A DNA stretch of 64,000 nucleotides from Rhynchonema sp. JSB1_4 (GCA_030248065.1 JASAMV010004315.1:1-64000), one strand, 5' to 3'; shown: positions 11,352 through 23,979, numbered from the stretch's first letter. Numbers and translations are program-made. The notes: generated from the sequence alone by a model not told the origin.

Positions 11352-14300
11352 ATGTTGCACTTTCTCTTATTGTTGTTGTGGTCGAGCAGAGGCGACGCGT
11401 GCCTCAATGTTGGAAGCGGTATGTCTTTCGTTTTGGTTGATCGGCTGATGTTACACAATAAGATAAAATATTCTGCTGAAATGTTTCTACTATACAGTAT
11501 CTTGACATGAAAGGTCGGTATCCATTCTCGAACTGTACGGTGCATCAGGTCATCTTCAGTATTATGTATACAAGTCTGAAACACGTTTTCGTTGCTCTAA
11601 ATTTGTGGCATTTATTCGCCTTGTGCTCGCATAAGCACTGGTCAATGTGTAACCAAGACCGATCCGATCAGCCAGTTTGATACACCCACCTTTCCATCTC
11701 AGGGTGTCACATCGTGCCGGGTAGCACACAAGGCACTTACGATGGATTCTCAATTCGACAGCTGTTCCCTCAGGGGACGACGGTGACCCTGAATTGCAGC
11801 ACCACACTAGGTGTGACCTCATGGATCACCACGGACGGGGGCACCACACTGCGTGACACCACACAGACACTGACTTGTCTGCATAACAGTCTTTGGTCAT
11901 CAACCGAACAGTTTGACTGTCTTTATAGTTCGTTTATGTTTTTGGTTTATTATTTCTGGTTATTTTTGGTCAAGAAGGAAATTTTGGTTGACTGGTGTTC
12001 AACAGTCTTCTGCATTCGGCAATCAAAAACAAACAGCACGCATCCTCTGAACCTTGCAAGATTTGAAATACGCACCGCATGTTTCACAAAACACATGAAC
12101 GTTTTTTCTCGTAAAATAAAAAAAATGTTTTTCCCGATTGTTTCCAGAATGCAAAACGCCGACGGGCGCGAGTGCTGTGACCGGCCTGACCCTTCCATTC
12201 ACATCACAAACGGATGTGGGCACAATCACAGATGGCAGCGTGTATTCGGGAACCTTTGCATCGCTGTGCAGCTCAACGCAGGTGCAGTTTATGTTGATCA
12301 TAAAAATAGCATTGACACGAAAGTCATTCATTTTTTGTACTGTCCACCGATGATGACATGGTGCGCTACTGTGGTTGATCATTGACGAGAGATTAAGAAA
12401 TACACACGAAACTGCGGGTTGCGATGTCCATGACCCACCAACTGATATTGGTACATAGCACAATGACTTTATAAGAATTGGTCAATTTTTTTCCTGAATC
12501 GTAAAGAGGGAAAGTGACGGGGCAGCGACGTTGCGTTGCGCAATCTCACACAAAACATGCAGTCACCAAAATGTTTCAAACCCGCAGCAACGTGGGTGCT
12601 CTGCTGGATTATTTTCAGGTGAAAATGTTTCTTGAGAATCACAAATAGCACAGTGGTTAAGAGTGACTGAACGTGAAAATCAGGATTGATTTGATGAATT
12701 CTTATATGGTCATTGTGCGACCAATACTCTTTGATTGGTCGGTGTATAGTCCAGCCACCAGCTCATGAGACGACTTTTTTTAAAGCTTGCTTGGCCGCAT
12801 TCAAAAATGCTCCAGATACACGTGTTTTCGCAAACAAAAGAAAGAGATTGGCTGAGGGAGATGATGACAAGTTCCAGCTGGCTGACCTCAATTTGTTGCG
12901 TGCTTACGCGAACAGCAGCGTTGTTCAGCACACAAATGTTTTGGGAGTCAAAAGGGAATTTACGCACCGAGTGGAGAGCGTGTTTTTAAAAAATACGTGC
13001 GTTTCTCTTTCTTTCATTTCCGAAATACGTGGAACCGGAACATTGTTGGATCCGCACAAGCCAATTTCAAAAAAAAGTCGTGGAGTTCGTGGCTGGACTA
13101 TACTTGCTTACCATCAGTGAAGTAAGCATCGGGCAAACACCAACAGTCACGTGTACACGTGACACCGCAACTCAAGACAAGACCCAATATCATAAAGCTT
13201 CAAATGGAGGATAAAGCAAAATAACAAAAGAGCGACCAACTTCTCCACAAACAAAGTGCTGAAAAGTCGTCCAATCGCAACTTCATTGCAGGATCTCCAA
13301 ATCACCTACACGGACGACGATGGCTTCACACAAACAGCCAGTCTCCCGCCAACGGAACAGTATCGAATGACGTGCAGTGAGGGAGACTGGAAGCTGGCCA
13401 ATGTGGGCACTGATGCAACTGGGGACACCATTGTACTGCATGAGTACACGAAGATCACCGTCTGGCAGTGTGTGACCAGATGTACGCTGGTGTTGGGGGT
13501 ATATATTTTTTTAGTTCAGGTCCTGAAATCAACTTGGACCGTGGAATTTATGAGGATCGACCAAGCCTGGGATCGGGAAATTTAGGCATCCGACACAGAC
13601 TGGGGCAGTGCACCAGGCCTTCGTAAATACGAACGAGCTTCTGAAAGGTTTTGCATGGCCTTTGTATGTATACCTTCGTATCCATGTATGGGTGATATTT
13701 TCGAAACGGTGTAAAGGTGAGTTGGGTGTAAAGGTCGGTGTAAACTCAATCGAAAGCTCGGTCGGTGTCAGCTCGGTGTAAACATGAAACATTGCCTGCT
13801 GTTAACGTGGAATGTTTCATGTTTACACCGAGCTGACACCGACCGAGCTTTCGACCGAGCTTACACCGACCTTTACACCCAACTGAGCTTTACACCGTTT
13901 CGAAAATGCCACCCTATAACACAGAGAAGTCAAGTGACCAAGCTCCGATCCGATCGGATCCTATCACCCAATCAGACAGTGGCCATTATGTTCGCATCAT
14001 TGCAGCCTGCCCAACGACCGCTCTGACTGATCTTGGCATAAGCGCATGTGGCACGAGCGTTGCGCAGGGCTCCAACTGTGCCACCGACACGTATGCGTGC
14101 ACGTTCACGTGCGCAAACAAGGATGCGACTACGTTCAGTGATATGTGGACATTTGTTAGCTGCACGGATACCGGGAATACTGGTGAGTGAATGATTGTTT
14201 TCACGGAGATTGTCTTGTTAGATTCGTAGCTTTGTCTGATCTGTCCAACCTTCCGCAGTCCAATTTGAATTTTGATGTTGTTGTTGTTCTTTTTTTTGGA

Positions 14301-15459
14301 AAATACAGGCTTATGGTAATGTCGTCAGATCACCGCGTCAAATCTTTTCATCAAATCACGTATTACTTTTCGCGATCATTTGGGGCTGATGTATTATTGA
14401 TGCTTGATTTGACGAAGAATTTGACGAATTGATTTGACGACAAAATACACAACACAAGCATTTTTGGTTTGCAGTGTGCGGCGCGGGCACCACACAAACC
14501 TCTGTTCTCATGGTGCCTGGATTCCATCACGGCTTGCACACCAGTTGGACCAGCAACTACGCTGCGAACACGTGTTACATGGGATTGGCGTATTACGGTA
14601 ACGAACCGGTTACTGTAACGTTCAATTCACTGTACATGGAGAAGAATGGTGGTGAATATGTGAGGGTGGCGGTGAGTTGGCCGGCTCGGTGATGTTTCAC
14701 TTCTCTTAGTTATTCAGTGCCATGTCAAATGGGTTGTCAGTCTTTTTCGTAAAACGAACTGAACCCAAGCCTGATGACAAGCACCAGTGCTATCATTTGC
14801 GCGTGAGACATTCTACGCTTTTTGCCCGGGTGCGTGAAGTGCTGTGATGTGATTAAACTTGTGTTCTCTTTGTTTGTCATTTGAGGTTCTGAAAATGCTT
14901 CACATTTAGTGCCTATATCCGAAACTTCCCCTCGCCATGAAAACACGAACAATATAATCATCCTGAATAGTCAAGGAAACTTCAGGTTGACGGTTCATTC
15001 ATCACGTGGGACACGACCGCGGGCACGACGAGTTATGTGGGCACACCCGACACCACGACGGACAACGTGAATTGTGACACAACAACTGAGAATCATGTGA
15101 GTGGCTGGCTGGTTGATGTTTCACATTCTATTTGTGCAGCAAGTCAACGTCAAGCACTCATTCAATATTGCATTCGGCAACTTCTGATCGCAAGTAGAAT
15201 TGTGTTCCCAATCAGGATCGAAAACACACGAAATCAAAATCAACCAAATCTTCAATCTGGATCTGGTGTCAAAGAAATCACGCGACCCGAGGTCGTAAGC
15301 CCGACCCCAATCACCGAGCTTGATTATCATCCCCATTTACAGATCCAAATCGGTTGCATGGCCCCGTACCGCTTCGCCGGGCTCAAATATGTCCTGGTCT
15401 TCTTCAACAGCGATAATGATGCCACGCAGGCTCGGGGACTGGAATTGACCGTATCTTGA
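11352..15459 (+). CDS. Secreted multi-domain protein A with sushi-like module (eight exons)
   Basis: The model gives a 405-aa protein. The exons are 11352-11418, 11703-11927, 12148-12281, 13292-13481, 14006-14182, 14475-14671, 14986-15096 and 15343-15459. It starts with a hydrophobic signal peptide (MLHFLLLLLWSS). The second exon shows the Cys/Gly/Trp spacing of a sushi (CCP) module. Later exons are Thr- and Cys-rich, and the last exon ends in a conserved block around GLKYVLVFFNSD. It has no transmembrane segment, so it is predicted to be secreted. Gene B downstream repeats the same exon order and Cys positions, showing a tandem duplication. I do not recognise the C-terminal domains. Three introns contain mobile elements. 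The donor of exon 2 is the weakest part of the model. Confidence 0.75.
12747..13100. mobile_element. TA-flanked MITE (Tc1/mariner-type ends), long copy 1
   Basis: The ends are TAGTCCAGCCACCAGCTCAT and the complement ending GCTGGACTA, with TA directly outside each end (12,745-46 and 13,101-02). It lies in an intron of gene A. The interior is shared with the copies at 41,562 and 43,592 and keeps a roughly 100-codon open frame in all three. Confidence 0.85.
13690..13914. mobile_element. Fold-back element, family F2, copy 2
   Basis: The arms of roughly 100 bp are nearly perfect inverted copies (GGGTGATATTTTCGAAACGG to CCGTTTCGAAAATGCCACCC). TAT stands on both sides. It lies in the intron after exon 4 of gene A. 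Confidence 0.8.
14308..14446. mobile_element. Fold-back element, family F1, diverged copy
   Basis: It begins GGCTTATGGTAATGTCGTCA and ends GATTTGACGACAAAATAC. It is similar in layout and loop (TTTTCGCGATCATTTGGGGC) to the element at 1,658. It lies in an intron of gene A. Confidence 0.65.
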
Positions 15460-16412
15460 TTGAACGAATAATTGAAAATTGATGTGTTTATTTATGATTT
15501 AATATATATTAGTTCATGTTCGATGATGCTCAGATTTTCGTTTTCAAAAACAAAGGCACAAATCGCTTTTTGCATTTATTTCACAAGTAAACGGTTGCTC
15601 GCCTTTATCGAATCATTGCTAAAGACAACATTGCCTCGGTTCGATGCCCATTTTCGCTCATTGTTTTGATTTCGGTTAGTGAAAATAAGTAAAGTTGAAA
15701 CAAACTTTTTACACAAATCGAAGAGACTATAATTGCAATGTTTAGTCGGACCCAAATTTGGCATGGGGCGTGTTCAACTTTCTGTTTCATTTATCTTAAA
15801 TTCCGAGTAATGGCAAATAATATTTGTAAAAACGAGGTTTTGAAATCAAAAACCACACCAATCTCACTCAACCACAATGTTATTTGATCAAGTTTGAGAG
15901 TTTCAAATTGCGATTGCGCAATTTGGCCTCTGCCCGAATGACTGAGTGGGTTCTTTGAAAGACATTCTACAGCTGTTTTTCTTCAAACATGATTTTGACG
16001 GAACGACCACGCAATTACCATCAAATTTACCAGATGCCGGAATTAATCTTTGCCATCGGAAAATATTTTAATATCAACGAACAACACAGCGCGTCTCTAA
16101 AACGTTCCGAACAAACATGTTCGCATTGGAATCAGTGCGTAACGTTTTTGGCAGGATAAAATGACTCCATTTTAAACGACAGATCCTGTTTTCAAATACA
16201 GTATAATTTACATTACGTTCCATGACGTTTGTCTCATAATTATTTTTTGATATTCAGGTCAAAATCTAACTGTAACGCTGACATTATCATTTCCGAAATG
16301 TTTTGGCAATTCATTAGCATAACACTATTATAAAATTTGGTGTGATTCCGCTTTAGAAATACATTTTCTCAAATTTATTGTTACATATTTCAGCCTATAA
16401 ATTACAAGGAAG
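15460..16412. other. Spacer between paralogous genes A and B
   Basis: About 950 bp of A/T-rich sequence. I see no coding exon, RNA gene or repeat here. The promoter of gene B should lie at its right end. Confidence 0.5.
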
Positions 16413-19400
16413 ATGATCCGCGTGGGAATTACTTGCTTTTTGATTTGTACACTCCAAATATTTGCACCAGCACGGAGCTGTCCCCAGACACTTGTGCCCC
16501 CGATCGTCATACCGCAACCTCAGGCTGATTGTAAGCTCAATTTTTGGCTACATTCATGTTTTTGTTTGATGTACATTTCAATTATCGAATTCATGAAGTG
16601 GCGTGCGTGCGAACCGCAACAGTATTATTTTTGACATTCAAATGAAAGTGGCCGCTTCTGGTTTTAGCCGCGCTTAAAGCCTCTGTTGTGACCTCAGAAA
16701 CCTCGACTGTAGCTGCGAACTTTGAGAAAAATTACAGCCTTTTTCCCAGAACTGCCTTTTTTTGATTTCAGCCACTGCTGCAGTCAACACCACTGTCTTG
16801 CACGCTTGTGACCGTATTCAAGGCAACGCCGTTGTGACCTACAATGTGACGACCAGTGAAGGTGAGTCATGTGTGAAACATCAGATTACTTTAATTCTGT
16901 TTCAAGCTTGTCTGAATTGACTGATTGGCATGTTGAGAGATTCTCGAGCACGGGTATCAAGGTATCGTCCTGTATGTTCCAACATATTTTTCTGGAGGTG
17001 CTTCTCAGTCGACGATAACCAGGTGCACCTGATCCGGTTCTCCCTAGAACCATTTCGAAAATAAAACACGACCAGATTCAATTCCTGGATTCAGGTTTAA
17101 TTCATATATACAACGCCTGAGTATATAATGGCGTTTGAACAACGATTGGCTGACAGACGGTGCACGAGCATACAAAATGCTCCCAAATCGCCAACCACAC
17201 ATTTATTCTATCATTCTCCATCAGTACGTCCATCCAACGTCGTGCCGGAGTTCACAATCGGCGTTGTCAGCTGTGTGGCGAATGCAACATTGGGTCAAAC
17301 CGCTTTCATAACTGACGGCGGAGGAATTCATATCCGTCCGATTTATGTACAGTGCCAGAGGTATGATTGCTTTTTCTCGAAAACTTTTTGTGTAATTTTT
17401 GAGAATGACTGCGGTGACCTTTGCAGAGGACGGTGGAACAGAACAGCAGCCAGCCAGTATAACTGTCGATATCGTTAGTTTGACAGGGTCGGTGATTAAA
17501 CTTGATAATAATCGGATCGGAAGACCTTGGTCATGTAAATTTTTGTGAATTTGGGATCTTATTGATTTTAGTGATGCCGACAAATTTTGACCAACGTTAA
17601 TAATTACGTCCTCCAATCAACTTTCACACTGGTCGAACGAAATTAGAGGCGTCAGTAAATGATTCGTGACCAAGGCATGGCTGATCACCAAGATGCCATT
17701 CTCCCTGATATCAGTGTTTATTCACATGTGTAAAAGATAAACTGATAGTCCCACCCAGAATGCCTGGCCCCATCCAACACCGACCAAAGTGTGGACATGC
17801 CTGGAGATCAGAACCCGGTGGACAATCTGATGACGTATGAAGGCGATGTGGCTGATTTGTGCGGTGAAACCAGGGAGCTACTGGTTAGAGGCGGGGAGTG
17901 GATTAGATTTAGGTTTCGTACTTTTTCCTGAAATATCCTAAATCTCAGATAACCTATTACGATCGAGCCAATCAAGCGATGACCGCTGTTCTGTCACCGA
18001 TGCATCGATACAGGTATGTACAAAGTTTCGGCTACTAAAATTTTTTAAATGTTTTGAATTATTTTGAAAAATTCTGAATTTTTTCAACTGTCATCCTTTT
18101 TTAGCCTACAATGTTTCATGGGCTCGTGGTGGCTGTCTGAACTGATGTCTGTCTCATCCGTGGGTGACCCCTCAATACTGAACAGATATTCAAACATCAC
18201 TTCTTGGTCATGTCAGGCTAGAAGTACGGTATTGAAGATTTTTAGCAACTTCACCAAGATTATCAGATTTTGTGAAACATCACTCGATCTGCATGCAGCA
18301 TGCACCACCTATCCCTTGATCGACCTGGGTGCAGGCCATTGCGGACAACGAATGAACATTGGGGACACTTGTATAACGAGCACGTTTGGTTAGCTGAAAG
18401 TTAGGCTTAAATGGGTGTTAGGCCTAAATCTAGGCTAAAATGTTTCCAGCTTGCGCCTTCCAATGTATCAACCCGGATGCAATGACATTTACGGGCATGT
18501 GGGAGTTTGTGATGGACAGTTGTCGGGTGTCGACTTTCGAAGGAGTGCAGAGTTTGTCAATTTTTTTTTGCAATTCCTATCTTTTATTCAGAACTCTTTT
18601 GGTTAACGGACTCGGACCCAAAAAACGCACCACCCTTTCATTCATTCAGTCTGTCCCCCTCTGAGCGTGCAAACATCAGTGTTCATGCCACCTGGTTACA
18701 ATGACGGTGTACATCCACAATGGCCACACAGTTATGCATCGAACAGGTGACTCAAGCTTCGGGTAGTGCCTGGCTGGAAGTTCGAGAATTTATGGTGGTA
18801 GTTTGTGGAGGTTGAAATGAGAGTGACTTAATCAGATTGAGACTATTGTATCAATGGGCATGATAACAAAGATGGTGTCAAGGCAGCATTGCGATCTTCC
18901 TTAACAGCATAATTTTGCTAGAAGCACGTCGCCCAAAGACTGATGTTGTATGTCCGTTTCGCCAGACTCATTGTCTTTGATTATCAGCGGTGCACCAGGT
19001 CATCATCGGTATCACAAGCACAAAACACGGTTCGACTTTTGAATCACTCGTTTCCCTTCATGTTATTTTTACCTGGATCCAGATCCAGAGACAAAAACCA
19101 CAAACGTGATCACAAAAACACCCCTTTTCACCCATATAGATGTTACATTGGCCTGGCCTACAATGGCAACGCACCTTTGAGCGTGACATTTGCTTCCCTG
19201 ATGATGGAGGATGGAATGTCAACGGACAACGACGTTGTCGCTCTGATTGCTGACGGACACGCGCAGGTACGTGTTTATATAGGTGACGTGAAACATCACG
19301 GGCCATCAACGTGGCGTGCGGTCTGTCCGGCTTTAATTTGGTCAGGTGCTCACTGAGAATCATTCGAGATTCATTGATCATGCGAATTTCGACCCGTGTA

Positions 19401-20178
19401 AATTTTTTGAACAATTTTTACGCTGATCAAATGTGTTGGCTTCAGTAAATCTCTAGAAATCCTGAAAGATACAAAAACTCTTGTGACCAAGGAAAACCGG
19501 ACCGGAATGTATTTGTGATCAAGTTTAATTTGGCTCCACATTTTGAATGGAAAGTCGCTTGGCCCTCTTCATCGATGGACTGCTGCTTAGAATCACACAC
19601 AACTGTTTCAATAAGACCAAAAGAGGGGATTTGTCATCATAAAATCCAGGTGTGGAACAACAACGCCCCGGGCAATGCCAATCCCAACATTTTGTACCAC
19701 GGACACGGCGGGATGAGAGAAGCGTGCGATGAGGTCTCTGAGGATCATGTGAGTTTATTGTTTCGTTTCCAGTAAATGTCTGGCGGTTAAATTTTGGGGG
19801 CTTATTCTAATGTCGTCAACACAAATCAGCGAAAATCACCTTAACCACAACCGGAGTGTCGGCGACGCACCGCAAACGGTATAACCTGCTGCGTGAACCA
19901 CAATAGAATTAGCACAATTTTAGAATGAGGATACATTTGCACGTGAGAACCCAGAGCACTGTCCCTGAGCAGTATGTGACTAAAGCATCGTCAAAAAATG
20001 AAGAAGACCAAGCAACAATATTAAAACCGAACTTTAGGTGGCCGCAGGCTGCATCGTACCTCGCCATTTTGGTGCGATGAACTACATTTTGGTTGTATTC
20101 CGCAGTGATGCAGGTGTGAACGCTGGAGGACTGGAATTAGTTGTACATGAAGCCGACATAGTACGCAGCAGAAGTTGA
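16413..20178 (+). CDS. Secreted multi-domain protein B, tandem paralogue of A
   Basis: It begins with a signal peptide (MIRVGITCFLICTLQIFAPA). Recognised exons are 16413-16530, 16772-16861, 17225-17360, 17427-17473, 17759-17883, 17949-18013, 18105-18223, 18299-18388, 18450-about 18526, 18650-18746, 19140-19266, 19650-19748 and 20038-20178. Cys, Gly and Trp positions follow gene A exon by exon, including the last block (MNYILVVFRSD). The protein is predicted to be secreted and its function is unknown. Gene B has more introns than A: the counterparts of single A exons are split here. The junction 18,526/18,650 does not keep frame in my model, so either the donor is elsewhere or the gene is damaged there. 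Confidence 0.7.
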
Positions 20179-22485
20179 AAAGACTTTGTTTTTTAATAGC
20201 AATATTTATATTTATTGTAGCCGTTCTTAAGTTGCTGTCTTCTTGCGCCGAGGTTTATTTGTTCTCGTGCATCATATACCAATTTTATAGACTGTGTGTT
20301 GAACTTTACTATTGTTGTTGGTATTTTGAAAAATACCCATTTTTGGTACGCGCTCCCCGGAACGTTATCCTGTCTCGTGCCGGGCCGGGTAACACACATC
20401 AAATAATATTCTATCGGTGTCCTATAATATTCAATTAAAAACTCTGACTGACTTTATTAAATTTGTGACACTGATGTCTTCTAGTAAATGGTTGGGGCAT
20501 ACACATATATGTATACAGATTTTATTTCATACATCTTAGGTGTTATACCTTTCGATGTAAAATCTATCGGTATCTGGGTACGGTTTAAATCATGATTAAT
20601 TTTTTTCTGTTGGATTAATTATGACCACGCCTCTGTAGTCTAATAATGCTTTTGGTTTTACAACCGTTCTGCGCTGTTCCTAGATTATTTTGCAGAACTG
20701 ATGTTGTTGTGTTGTAGATCTGATTAGTTTGATACTTTTGTCATCTTTCTCGTTTTATTTATTTTTGTTCCATAATCGTGGTTTATGAACCCTAATCTAT
20801 GTATGTGTGACGTTACCTAATTAAATAACGCGGAAGATAAAAAACACCATTAACCTCCGACCTGTTCCCAGCTCCCGCAAAAGAAATGCTTTCATTTCCG
20901 AAAAAAGACGAAAATGTAAAATTTAGAACAGTTTTTAGTGCGGAGTTAGGTTGAACACGGAAACCGGAACACGGAAAAATCTGGTTTCCGTGTTCGGCGA
21001 CTTTTTATTTTTACGGAACACGGAAATAATTCCGCGAAAATTATTGCTTTTTGCGTCAACACACAAACTTTTGACTTCAACACCCTGGCTTTTGTCATCA
21101 TCACTCGAAAAGCAATGTTTGCATGCCTGCGTTATTTCCATGTTCCGTGCTACGGAAATATTTCCGTGTTCCGTGATTTTGAAAACTCTTTACGGAACAC
21201 AAAACACGGAAATATTTTTGCGTTCTTGTTTCTTTGTTCAACCTACAGTCCGTCCTTAGAAATCTGATCATTTACTTCCCCCAGTTTTCTGAACTTTTTT
21301 ACTTTTATCCCAGACAAATATATTCGCGCTCCAGATAACAAACGCGTGCACGCAGCACGCACGCATGATACTAATTTTGTGCGTGCATCATGAGTGGAAC
21401 TTTTATTTTGAGCCTAATACTATTGCTTTTACTTGATATGGTTAATGGCGTTGGACATATAATTTTTATTGGCTGTTTCAACTTTCAGGGTTTGCTTCCG
21501 AAAGCCGTAAAAATGGCCAAAACCGCCTATTTCCTAGCCCTATTCCTTCCCATTCTGGTTCGTTCCTGTACGGTGCCTGCATTTGTTCAAAAATTTCCCA
21601 TACCCGAGGGTGGGGGTTTTGAAAAAAAATGGACCCAAAAATCTTCTAAAAGTGCCAAAATTGGTCTAAAAAGTGCTTAAAACAGAGTTTTATTGCGGTA
21701 GTAAGCGATTTTTGACATTTTTGGACGAAAAATGGCCAATTTTGGTACTTCTCGGGGTCAAAAAGTCATTTCTTAGGGGTGCTTGTTCCAAAAGTGAAAA
21801 ATTTCCCATACCCCATACCCCCGGCCGATTTCCCATACCCAATACCAGGCCCCCCTGTAACCCCCCCCCCAACCCCCCCCCAACGACACCACTGGACAGG
21901 AGCGCACTTAAATAGAGCCATGGCTTCCTGAGATTGACTGCAATTCTGTTGCTGACGGTGATAAGTCCTTTGGACCTTAGGGTAACTTAGGAGAAATCGC
22001 TGAGCACTAAATTGTCAGTAATTGGATTACTGTATGCTGTGATCCCTCCTTTGTAGCAAACCTATGCTGATGGAGCTCAGAAATAAAAAAAAAATAATTA
22101 AAAATAATAAAAAAGTTAAAATAATAGCAAAACTAACCAAAACGATAAAAAATCGGAATAAAAAACTCACATGTAACCTACAGTATAGGGTTAGAGGCAT
22201 TGGGAGTGTCGGGTATCGGGTGGCTCCAGATGTCGGGTGTCGGTTTTTTGGGACCCGACACCCGACGCCCGCTCGGTGCGATCCCACAATCACCAGACCA
22301 GCAATCGGACCAATCAGCTTCAAGCGAGCCACCAGGCAATCAATGAAACGCATAAAACCAAAGTTTTGGTTCTTGTCCATCGGGAGGCTGCATAATGTAC
22401 CACGGTACCTGCTTAGGGCAATGCGCCATACAATGTGCGATGCTTTGACAGAATGACCGCTGTGCCCAACATCGGCCAAACCACT
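20179..22485. other. Non-coding stretch up to the Polinton-like element
   Basis: No gene is supported. It contains a MITE (20,949-21,243), two poly-C runs near 21,860-21,880 and a GTCGGGTGTCGG inverted repeat near 22,230-22,265. A frame beginning at 21,390 opens with a signal-peptide-like segment, but its remainder is low-complexity and I do not call it. Confidence 0.5.
20949..21243. mobile_element. TA-flanked MITE with short inverted ends
   Basis: The ends are GGTTGAACA and TGTTCAACC, with TA on both sides. The interior is dominated by repeats of ACACGGAAA and its complement. There is no coding capacity. Confidence 0.55.
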
Positions 22486-22770
22486 AGCAGCAAATACGTA
22501 CTATAAATCATATACCCACAATGCTATTTTATTATCCGAAGTTCACGAAAAATCATCAGTAACAATGAAAGATTTTTCATAAACATGCGCATTTATTTGT
22601 GATCAGTGTTGCAATACCCACAATGCTATTTTATTATCCGAAGTTCATCAGTAACAATGAAAGATCTTTCATAAACGTGCGCACTTATTTGTGGTCAGTG
22701 TTGCAATACCCATAATGCTATTTTTATCCGGAGTTCGCAAAAAAATCATCAGTAACAATGAATTTTCAAC
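22486..22770. repeat. Left terminal repeat with three diverged tandem units
   Basis: The first unit (22,486 to about 22,610) matches the complement of the right terminus over about 130 bp, with indels after base 100. Two further partial copies follow at about 22,613 and 22,706. Each carries the core ATACCCACAATGCTATTTT and CATCAGTAACAATGAA. Confidence 0.85.
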
Positions 22771-23188
22771 ACAAACAATCGAATATGTCATTGGGAGTTA
22801 AATACTCTAGATCACTAAGCACCTCTGGAACATCAGTTAGGTCAACTGTGTAGCTGAAATATTGCTGCAGTGCAAATACAATGAGCAAATCAGTGTTTCC
22901 ACGGTGTATTACTGCAGCACGGGCACAAATACAAATTAGCACAAGAAAACCAAACACAGAAAAATTGATTTCATAGAACAGTGAAGCAAAATAATTAAAG
23001 TTGGGCTGAATATGCTCCCAAGACCATGAACAGCTATTGATTAAGTTGTCCAAACAGGCCCCATGTGAATCATGGATCAAATCACAGACACGAATCAGCG
23101 ATTGGAGTGAAGCATAATCTTGAACATCTCCATCATACCCCCAGATCACATTTACCGTTCTCATATAGTGATTGACATAATCATACAT
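22766..23188 (-). CDS. Small membrane-anchored protein, unknown
   Basis: This is a 140-aa frame starting at an ATG five bases after the stop of the upstream zinc-finger gene. The middle third contains one hydrophobic segment (FGFLVLICICARAAVI), predicted to span a membrane. The rest is acidic and has no motif I recognise. It is the last gene of a minus-strand cluster of four tightly packed or overlapping frames and ends only 280 bp from the element's left terminus. Confidence 0.55.
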   Translation of the reverse strand: MYDYVNHYMRTVNVIWGYDGDVQDYASLQSLIRVCDLIHDSHGACLDNLINSCSWSWEHIQPNFNYFASLFYEINFSVFGFLVLICICARAAVIHRGNTDLLIVFALQQYFSYTVDLTDVPEVLSDLEYLTPNDIFDCLC

Positions 23189-23192
23189 GAGC

Positions 23193-23492
23193 TTATCGTG
23201 CTTCTGAAGCAGATTTTTGCCTTTGTTTGCAGACTCTCTTGTGACGTGACCAACTTGAAGCAAAACGATAGGCTTTGAATTGAGAGCAGTGTGGACATGT
23301 TTTATATTTCCCCTCGCCATGCAAGATTGCCTTATGCAAGGCCAACTGGTTGTGATTTGAAAATCGAATATCACATTGCGAACAGAGCCACTTAATTGGA
23401 GAAGCAGCCATGCATTTTTTTAGATGGCGGAGCCTGGAAGAATGGGCCATAGGTTCCAATGAAACAGAACACTTTGGACAATCAGTCTCCAT
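23193..23492 (-). CDS. C2H2-type zinc-finger protein
   Basis: A 99-aa protein made almost entirely of three zinc-finger-like units: CPKC..RHLKKC, CSQCDIRF..LALHKAILH and CPHC..SRHKRVC. These should bind nucleic acid. The ATG at 23,492 overlaps the end of the upstream membrane-protein frame by 11 bases, as in compact viral genomes. It may be an element-encoded DNA-binding factor. Its target is unknown. Confidence 0.6.
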   Translation of the reverse strand: METDCPKCSVSLEPMAHSSRLRHLKKCMAASPIKWLCSQCDIRFSNHNQLALHKAILHGEGKYKTCPHCSQFKAYRFASSWSRHKRVCKQRQKSASEAR

Positions 23493-23979
23493 AGCCCAAT
23501 CTTTTTGCAATAGTCGATATTCCGACCAAATCGTTACAACTGAAGTTCAGATTGGGAGCCAATGAACAGTTTTTGTAAAGTTTAGATGGTAAATCAAATT
23601 CAGCTTGGAAGTAAACAGTTGAGCTAAGAAAGTACAAGTTCCATGTGCCATCTTGCAACTTTCTGCATTGAAAGTCGCCTTGCGTTGGACAAAATCCCCC
23701 GCTGAAGCTACACATGTGCCTTTCATTCACACACTCATCTACAAACTTGATTAGTGTGTTCAGCTCTTCAAAACCCCAAGTGACAACAAAATTCTGTCCC
23801 AGCAGTCGCATCAGACTGCTCTGATCACAGTATTTTAAGACCATAGACTCCAATTTCTTGGTATGGCATGTCACTGGTGGCACAGTGAGAGGCTCGGGCT
23901 GCCTGAAGGCAATATCAGGCTTGTTCAGAAATGCGACGAACCAGATGATGAGAACAACAAACGCAGCCGGTATGCACAT
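23482..23979 (-). CDS. Type II membrane protein with Cys-rich ectodomain
   Basis: The first in-frame ATG is at 23,979 and gives 165 aa. A hydrophobic segment (MCIPAAFVVLIIWFVAF) stands at the very N-terminus, followed by about 140 residues with ten or more Cys and no further hydrophobic helix. This suggests a signal-anchor protein with an external, disulfide-bonded domain. The open frame extends 14 codons upstream without an ATG and touches the stop of the next gene. I do not recognise a family, and a virion surface role is only a guess. Confidence 0.55.
   Translation of the reverse strand: MCIPAAFVVLIIWFVAFLNKPDIAFRQPEPLTVPPVTCHTKKLESMVLKYCDQSSLMRLLGQNFVVTWGFEELNTLIKFVDECVNERHMCSFSGGFCPTQGDFQCRKLQDGTWNLYFLSSTVYFQAEFDLPSKLYKNCSLAPNLNFSCNDLVGISTIAKRLGYGD

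Noticed and set aside
21390..21915. Frame with signal-peptide-like start followed by Pro-rich sequence
   Set aside because: The remainder is low-complexity around poly-C runs and shows no splice or domain support.
22060..22110. Short similarity between GCTGATGGAGCTCAGAAAT at about 22,066 and the complement near 61,680
   Set aside because: Only about 20 specific bases followed by A/T-rich sequence. This is too short to call a shared element.
22027..22479. 150-codon minus-strand frame directly outside the left terminus
   Set aside because: Its second half translates an A/T-rich stretch and an inverted repeat. No domain or splice partner was found.
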